The notes beneath the pieces are model-generated. The model worked only from the letters and a program-made list of their open reading frames with translations, made no database searches and had not been told where the DNA came from. A DNA stretch of 64,000 nucleotides from Pollutimonas sp036675275. Lineage in GTDB: Bacteria > Pseudomonadota > Gammaproteobacteria > Burkholderiales > Burkholderiaceae_B. Shown here in pieces: positions 59,441 to 64,000 of this stretch. The position numbers were made by a program, and so were the translations under genes. Location: assembly GCA_036675275.1 (NCBI GenBank), contig JAKFFG010000008.1, positions 186,001 through 250,000 on the forward strand, written 5' to 3'. Numbering within the stretch: position 1 is the stretch's first letter; each line of letters opens with the position of its first letter.

Positions 59441-59952
59441 TGGAAACACACCGTGTCTGGCGTGTGGGCGAAAACGTCGATACAGATGCCCTGGCGCCTG
59501 GGGCTTATATGAAAATGGACCTGGCCGCTATGGCGGGCCACTGCCTGGAGAGCCGCTATCCAGGCCTGGCCAATGCCTTGCGCCCCGGCGACGTGATTGT
59601 CGCGGGACCCGGCTTTGGCATTGGTTCGTCGCGTGAACAAGCGGTCGGCGTGCTGGTGCAGCTTGGCGTAAAGGCCGTGATTGCGCCGTCCTTCAGCGGG
59701 CTGTACTTTCGCAATGCCTTCAACCTGGGTCTTCTGGCTATTGTGTGTCCGGATGCAGAACAGATACCTGAAGGCAGCCGGGTCGAGATCGACACCGAAG
59801 AATCGGTCTTGCGTCTTTATGATGACGAAGCCAATGGCAGCGGGCAGCCATCGAAGACACTGGCTTGCCAGAAAATTCCGTCGTTCCTTGTGGACATGGC
59901 CGCCGCCGGCGGGCTGCTGGCTCAGTTGCAACAAAAATTCGCCACTTCATGA
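59440..59952 (+). CDS. Aconitase/isopropylmalate dehydratase-family hydro-lyase, small subunit
   Basis: 170 residues, LeuD swivelling domain. NVDTDALAPGAYM opens the chain; GFGIGSSREQA and FSGLYFRNAFNLGLLAI are the substrate-binding motifs. Shares one base with the end of the large subunit (TAATG). The substrate loop between these motifs is short, as in HacB/DmdB-like forms, but specificity cannot be fixed. Confidence 0.88.
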   Translation: METHRVWRVGENVDTDALAPGAYMKMDLAAMAGHCLESRYPGLANALRPGDVIVAGPGFGIGSSREQAVGVLVQLGVKAVIAPSFSGLYFRNAFNLGLLAIVCPDAEQIPEGSRVEIDTEESVLRLYDDEANGSGQPSKTLACQKIPSFLVDMAAAGGLLAQLQQKFATS

Positions 59953-60002
59953 ACTGTTTCGATTCCCTATTCAACGCATCGAAGCGCAGCTTATAAAAAT
60001 CG

Positions 60003-60860
60003 ATGAAAACACTTAAATCCCTTTTGCAGACTCCGTCCTGCCTGCTTGTGCCGGGCGTCTACGATTCCTTGTCTGCGTTGATTGCCGAGCAGGCAGGCTT
60101 TCAGGCGGCTTATCTATCTGGCGCGTCGATTGCCTACACCCGGTTGGGTCGCTCCGATGTCGGCTTGACCACTTATACCGAAGTCGAGCAGACCTTGTCG
60201 CGCATCGCCGATCGCGTCGACCTGCCCATTATTGTCGATGGTGACACCGGCTTTGGCAATGCGCTGAACGTGATGCGCACAGTCAGGGGATTCGAGAAAG
60301 CCGGCGCGGCAATGATACAGCTGGAAGATCAGACATTCCCCAAGCGTTGCGGCCACCTGTCCGGAAAATCCGTGGTGCCTGTTAGCGAAATGTGCGGCAA
60401 GTTGAAGGCAGCCCTGGACGCCAGGCGCAGCGACGATACACTGATACTTGCGCGCACGGATGCCGTGGCGGTCGAAGGGCTGGACGCGGCGCTGGACAGG
60501 GCGCAGGCATACCTGGAGTGCGGTGTGGACGTGCTGTTCGTCGAAGCCTTGAGAACAGAGGCGCAGATGCGGCAAGCCTGCGCGCGGTTCAAGGGCAAGG
60601 CGCCGTTGCTGGCCAATATGGTGGAAGGCGGCATGACGCCTGTGCGTTCCGCCAGCGAGCTGGGTGAACTGGGCTTCAGCATTGTCATTTTCCCAGGAGG
60701 CGCTGCCCGTGCTGCGTCGCATGCCCTCCAAAGCTACTATGGCCTGTTGCAGAAAAATGGTTCGACAGCAGGTTCGGCCGGCGCCATGCTTGATTTCGAC
60801 CAGCTCAATGAATTGATTGGTACACCCGCGCTTCTGGAGCAGGCGAAACGCTACGAATGA
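60003..60860 (+). CDS. Isocitrate lyase/PEP mutase superfamily lyase (dimethylmalate or methylisocitrate lyase-like)
   Basis: 285 residues. VPGVYDSLSALIAEQAGF starts the barrel; IIVDGDTGFGNALNVMRTV supplies the Mg-binding Asp; LEDQTFPKRCGHLSGK contains the K-R-C-G-H motif of C-C lyases in this superfamily, absent from PEP mutases. Expected reaction: split a 2-alkylmalate-type acid into pyruvate (or glyoxylate) and a shorter acid. No strong ribosome-binding site precedes the ATG, 50 bases after the small hydro-lyase gene. In Eubacterium barkeri a LeuCD-like dehydratase plus such a lyase convert dimethylmaleate to propionate and pyruvate. Confidence 0.85.
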   Translation: MKTLKSLLQTPSCLLVPGVYDSLSALIAEQAGFQAAYLSGASIAYTRLGRSDVGLTTYTEVEQTLSRIADRVDLPIIVDGDTGFGNALNVMRTVRGFEKAGAAMIQLEDQTFPKRCGHLSGKSVVPVSEMCGKLKAALDARRSDDTLILARTDAVAVEGLDAALDRAQAYLECGVDVLFVEALRTEAQMRQACARFKGKAPLLANMVEGGMTPVRSASELGELGFSIVIFPGGAARAASHALQSYYGLLQKNGSTAGSAGAMLDFDQLNELIGTPALLEQAKRYE

Positions 60861-60876
60861 CTCGGCTGTTTGGGAC

Positions 60877-61644
60877 TTAGCGGCTGTCGTCGACCGTCCA
60901 GCCGTCCACTCCTTTTGAGCGCTTGTTGGAAAGCGCCATGCGATATTCGAAATGCTCCGGCGTGTAGACGGCCACCAGATATTCCACGGGCCTGCCCTGC
61001 GTGTCGCGGTTCAGGCGCTTGATGCACAACAATGGCGACGAGATCCCGACGTGAAGCGCTTCGGCATGGTGGGCGTCAGCGGCCGTGGCAGTAAATGACT
61101 GTTCGGCAGACCCCAGGCGTATTCCCAGCCCCCTCAAAAGCGCCTGCAAAGGTGCGCGCTCAAGGTCTTCTTTCGTATAGCGTCGGCCAATGTCCTCTGG
61201 CACATAAGTTACCAGGTAGGAGAACGGAACCTTGTTGTGATACCGCACACGGATCGCCTTCTGCACCTTGCTGTTGGCGGGCAGCTCCAGCTGATGCCGG
61301 GCCATTTCATTGGCGGTTTCATATCCGAAGCTGAGCACGCGTGCTTCGGTGCCGGTGCCCATCTTGTTAAGGTGGGCCACCAGCTTGTTGATGTCTGCTC
61401 GCAAGGGCTGAGCCGCCGCGTTGCCGGCAACCGGAAACGTGCCGGAGCCCTGGCGCCGTTCCACCAGGCCTTCGCGCTGCAGCAACTCCAGGGACCGGCG
61501 TATGGTAAGGCGGGAGACCTTGTATTTTTCCGCCAGGAGGTTTTCCCCCGGCATCGCTTTATGATCGACATACTGCCCACTTTCTATCGCATGCTTGAGC
61601 AGGCGATAAATCTTGTAATAACGAGGTGTCGGATTGTCGATCAT
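60877..61644 (-). CDS. GntR-family regulator, UTRA/HutC subfamily
   Basis: 255 residues. Winged helix: MPGENLLAEKYKVSRLTIRRSLELL with RRQGSGTF as wing (residues about 29-65). UTRA domain: ARVLSFGYETANEM, VRYHNKVPFSYLVTYV, SPLLCIKRLNRDTQGRPVEYLVAVY. Encoded eight bases downstream of the binding-protein gene on the same strand, convergent with the lyase gene. Two near-identical operators at 58105 and 62675 indicate that it controls both the LeuCD-like operon and its own operon. Confidence 0.92.
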   Translation of the reverse strand: MIDNPTPRYYKIYRLLKHAIESGQYVDHKAMPGENLLAEKYKVSRLTIRRSLELLQREGLVERRQGSGTFPVAGNAAAQPLRADINKLVAHLNKMGTGTEARVLSFGYETANEMARHQLELPANSKVQKAIRVRYHNKVPFSYLVTYVPEDIGRRYTKEDLERAPLQALLRGLGIRLGSAEQSFTATAADAHHAEALHVGISSPLLCIKRLNRDTQGRPVEYLVAVYTPEHFEYRMALSNKRSKGVDGWTVDDSR

Positions 61645-61652
61645 AGTTCCTG

Positions 61653-62621
61653 TCAGTCGGCTGTAACTCCGGTGAATTTTACGACCTCGGCGTAGCGTTT
61701 GATGTCTTCCGACACAAACTGCGCAAACTCTTCGGGAGTGTTGGTTACGACTTTGCCGCCTTCGGGCTCGATCAGCTTGACGAAGCCTTCCCGTTTGGCG
61801 CCTTCCCTGACTGCCTTGTTAAGCTGGTCGACGCGCTCTTTGGACATGCCGGCCGGCCCGAACATGCCGAACCAGGCCTTGGATGTGAATCCGGGTACCG
61901 TGTCGCCGATGGGCGGTGTCGAGGGAAATTGCTTCATGGGCTCGGGGCTGGTCACGCCAAGAAACTTGACGCGATCGCTTCCGTACAAGGGCATTACATT
62001 CACCGCACTGGCAAACATCAAGTCAACTTGGCCGCCGACCACGTCCTGCAGGGCGGGTGCGGTGCCCTTGTAGGGCACCGACAGGCCTTCTATGCCGGCG
62101 TTCATTTCGAAGCTTGCCGTAGCCATGTGCAAGGACGATCCCACCCCGCCAATGGCGAAGGAATACTTGCCCGGCTCTTTTTTTGCCATTTCGATCAGGC
62201 TTGCGACATCGGAAGCAGGGAAGTCCTTGCGGGCCACGAGTACGCTGGGCACCTCGGCCAATATGCTGATAGGCGTGAAGTCTTTTTCCGGGTCAAAGGG
62301 CAGCTTTTTGTACAGGCTCGCGTTGACCGTGAAGCTGGTGAAGCTTACGAGCAGCGTGTTGCCGTCCTTGGGTGCACGGGCCACGGCATCTGCGGCAATA
62401 TTTCCGCCGGCGCCCGGCCTGTTCTCAACAATGACAGTCTGGCCGAGGATCCCGCTCATCTCCTGGGCAATGCCCCTGGCCACGCGATCGGTCGTGCCGC
62501 CGGGCGAGGCCCCAACGACCAGCTTCAGCGGCGGCTGTTCGGCGACGGCCAGTGCTGGAATGGCTGCGGAAAAAGTCAGGATGGCGCCCAGCAGGCCAAC
62601 ACCTACGTATCGTTTATGCAT
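61653..62621 (-). CDS. Bug-family (TctC-like) substrate-binding protein of the LeuCD-like cluster
   Basis: 322 residues. The signal peptide ends near ALA before VAEQPPLKL. Motifs: GASPGGTTDRVARGIA, ENRPGAGGNIAADAV, SKAWFGMFGPAGMS. GAGGAG precedes the ATG. Transcribed with gntR from a promoter whose operator matches that of the hydro-lyase operon, so it likely captures the substrate of that pathway, presumably an alkylated dicarboxylate. No TctA/TctB genes adjoin. Confidence 0.9.
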   Translation of the reverse strand: MHKRYVGVGLLGAILTFSAAIPALAVAEQPPLKLVVGASPGGTTDRVARGIAQEMSGILGQTVIVENRPGAGGNIAADAVARAPKDGNTLLVSFTSFTVNASLYKKLPFDPEKDFTPISILAEVPSVLVARKDFPASDVASLIEMAKKEPGKYSFAIGGVGSSLHMATASFEMNAGIEGLSVPYKGTAPALQDVVGGQVDLMFASAVNVMPLYGSDRVKFLGVTSPEPMKQFPSTPPIGDTVPGFTSKAWFGMFGPAGMSKERVDQLNKAVREGAKREGFVKLIEPEGGKVVTNTPEEFAQFVSEDIKRYAEVVKFTGVTAD

Positions 62622-62664
62622 GCCCTAATCTCCTCTCGATTATGTATGAGCAAAGTTGCCAGCA

Positions 62665-62693
62665 ATCATATACATGTATTGATAACAATACAA
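62665..62693 (-). promoter_or_regulatory. Promoter and GntR operator of the binding-protein/gntR operon
   Basis: On the minus strand TTGTAT (62693-62688), 17 bases, TATGAT (62670-62665). TGTATTG-ATAA-CAATACA (plus strand 62675-62692) has perfect 7-base arms and overlaps -35 and spacer, as at 58105-58122. Confidence 0.8.
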
Positions 62694-62858
62694 CTATGGA
62701 AAGCCCGAATATCGGTCTGTTGGGGGTGCCACCGAATCTGCGGCGCATAGAGGCTATGCTGATCGGCAGCTCTCCGATACCATGTATTCCTGCGGTTTCG
62801 GGTCACCGGCCCCAGTGACCTCGGCAACTGCCTGGCGGAAATCCCGGATCCATAGCTC

Positions 62859-63752
62859 ATGAAATACGACATCCAAACACTGAAGATTTTCCTTGCCGTT
62901 GCGCGCGAGGGTTCGATTGCCCGCGCCGCGGCCAAGGAGCATACCGTGGCATCGGCTGTCAGCAAGCGGATATCCGACCTTGAAAAGAGCCTGGGCGCAA
63001 CACTCCTGTACCGCCACCGGCGCGGCGTCAAACTTACTCTTGCCGGCACCGAACTGCACCAGTACGCAACGCGCATCATGACCGAAATGGCCAGCCTGGA
63101 CAGCGCAATGGGCAACTACGCCAATGGCGTCCGGGGTCAGGTGAGGCTGGTCGCGAATACGTCGGCCATCGTCCAGTTTCTTCCCTACGACTTATCCAGC
63201 TTCCTGAAACTGCATCCCACAGTCAAGATCGATCTCGAAGAGCACACCAGCGATGCCGTCCACAAGATGGTCGCAGGCGGTTCAGCCGATCTTGGCATCA
63301 TGGTTCCGCAACGCCCGCTGGACGGCCTGCAGGCCTGTCTCTACCGCGCGGATCAGCTGATGGTGCTCATGCCGCCCGATCATCCCTTGTGCAAACAGCG
63401 TTCCTTGCGTTTTGCGGAGACGCTCGGTTACGACTATGTGGGTTTGCCGCGGGGCACCTCGCTGTGCAACACCATGGTCAACGCGGCGCAAGAGCTGGGT
63501 CTTCCCCTGCGTCTGCGCATACAGGCGACAAGCTTTGATGGTTTGCGCCGGATGGTGGCGCTGGACCTGGGCATAGGCATACTGCCGGGCGGCAGCGTCG
63601 AACCGTTCCTGCAAACCGAGGGCCTGGTTGCTGTGCCTCTTGATGAACCCTGGGCCCGCCGGGAACTGATGCTGGTGCGCAAGTCGCAGGACGCCTGGCC
63701 CATGCTGCCTCGCCTGTTGCACGAACACTTGCGCCTGGCCGGCAAGCAATAG
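62859..63752 (+). CDS. LysR-family transcriptional regulator
   Basis: 297 residues. Helix-turn-helix GSIARAAAKEHTVASAVSKRISDLEKSL (about 19-46), with the atypical TVASAVSKR recognition helix of the CbhR/ModE-like LysR subgroup. Effector domain contains GQVRLVANTSAIVQFLPYDL and LDLGIGILPGGSVEPF. It precedes a CaiB/BaiF CoA-transferase gene on the same strand (166-base gap), its probable target. Confidence 0.9.
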   Translation: MKYDIQTLKIFLAVAREGSIARAAAKEHTVASAVSKRISDLEKSLGATLLYRHRRGVKLTLAGTELHQYATRIMTEMASLDSAMGNYANGVRGQVRLVANTSAIVQFLPYDLSSFLKLHPTVKIDLEEHTSDAVHKMVAGGSADLGIMVPQRPLDGLQACLYRADQLMVLMPPDHPLCKQRSLRFAETLGYDYVGLPRGTSLCNTMVNAAQELGLPLRLRIQATSFDGLRRMVALDLGIGILPGGSVEPFLQTEGLVAVPLDEPWARRELMLVRKSQDAWPMLPRLLHEHLRLAGKQ

Positions 63753-63918
63753 CACGGCATACCCGGCCGTCTGCATTGTGCCATCTTCGACCACGATGGC
63801 TCTGGTTCCAAAGTATTACTTCACAGAGCCGTTGCGGATTCTTATGATGCTATCCAGCTGCGCCGGTTCTGCGCGACCCGGCATGCAATGTTTACCCTGA
63901 TTTTTACTGGATCATCAC

Positions 63919-64000
63919 ATGAATCAACGACCCCTGGACGGCATACGCGTCATCGAAATGGGCAGCCTGATCGCAGGCCCATTTGCCGGCAAGACCCTGG
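63919..64000 (+). CDS. CaiB/BaiF family CoA-transferase, N-terminal fragment (cut by window edge)
   Basis: Open from the ATG at 63919 to the window end. The 27 visible residues (MNQRPLDGIRVIEMG then SLIAGPFAGKTL) are the standard beginning of class III CoA-transferases, closely like the copy at 19195-20358. The rest lies outside the window. Confidence 0.82.
   Translation, partial: MNQRPLDGIRVIEMGSLIAGPFAGKTL

Noticed and set aside
58166..59952. LeuC/LeuD of leucine biosynthesis
   Set aside because: No leuA, leuB or amino-acid biosynthetic neighbours; followed by a C-C lyase and controlled by a GntR regulator with an importer protein.

Overview
The window looks like chromosome of a betaproteobacterium of the order Burkholderiales, most likely family Alcaligenaceae (Bordetella/Achromobacter/Pusillimonas/Advenella-like). 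The reasons are seven Bug/TctC-type periplasmic binding proteins in 64 kb, a dense set of small catabolic operons each paired with its own LysR, IclR, GntR, LacI or MarR regulator, and a giant glycine-rich autotransporter. The genus is an inference. I saw no tRNA, rRNA, CRISPR array, insertion sequence or phage gene. No gene-free stretch exceeds 300 bases.

Layout. 1-8.8 kb: end of a TetR regulator, a complete tripartite tricarboxylate transporter (tctCBA), a LysR gene, an aldehyde dehydrogenase/binding protein/hydroxyacid dehydrogenase operon, and another binding protein. 8.9-11.6 kb: an RraA-like aldolase, a LysR regulator and an aspartate dehydrogenase; the LysR gene is bracketed by two copies of one two-part promoter element. 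11.6-14.7 kb: DadA-like dehydrogenase, CHRD protein, NlpD-like lipoprotein, DUF1488 protein. 14.7-22.3 kb: an IclR-controlled CoA-dependent operon ending in a 3-mercaptopropionate-type thiol dioxygenase, with a divergent binding protein. 22.4-24.0 kb: FAD/NAD(P)-binding protein.

23.9-36.7 kb is the most interesting part. It holds a recognisable 3-sulfolactate module (comC, slcC, a GntR regulator, suyA, suyB, a binding protein). Directly beside it is a tightly coupled eight-gene operon encoding a complete paralogous succinate dehydrogenase/fumarate reductase, a two-subunit class I fumarase/tartrate dehydratase-like enzyme, a thiamine-diphosphate enzyme and a TauE/SafE exporter. 3-Sulfopropanoate is the sulfonate analogue of succinate. 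An SDH-like step followed by a fumarase-like step would therefore turn it into 3-sulfolactate, the substrate of the neighbouring module. I propose this as a candidate sulfopropanoate (or related succinate-analogue) pathway.

36.8-40.1 kb: LysR regulator, DUF1428 protein, binding protein, DUF2165 membrane protein. 40.1-46.6 kb: a roughly 2,158-residue autotransporter. 46.6-55.0 kb: LacI-controlled sugar-type ABC importer with a cytoplasmic sulfatase and its own formylglycine-generating enzyme. 55.1-57.9 kb: hydrolase, orphan ABC binding protein and MarR regulator behind a promoter with a perfect inverted repeat. 58.2-62.6 kb: LeuCD-like hydro-lyase plus isocitrate-lyase-family enzyme, GntR regulator and binding protein, reminiscent of the 2,3-dimethylmalate pathway. 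Two near-identical promoter/operator sites join them. 62.9 kb to the end: LysR regulator and the start of a CaiB/BaiF CoA-transferase.

All functional calls come from reading motifs and context. No database search or alignment program was run.
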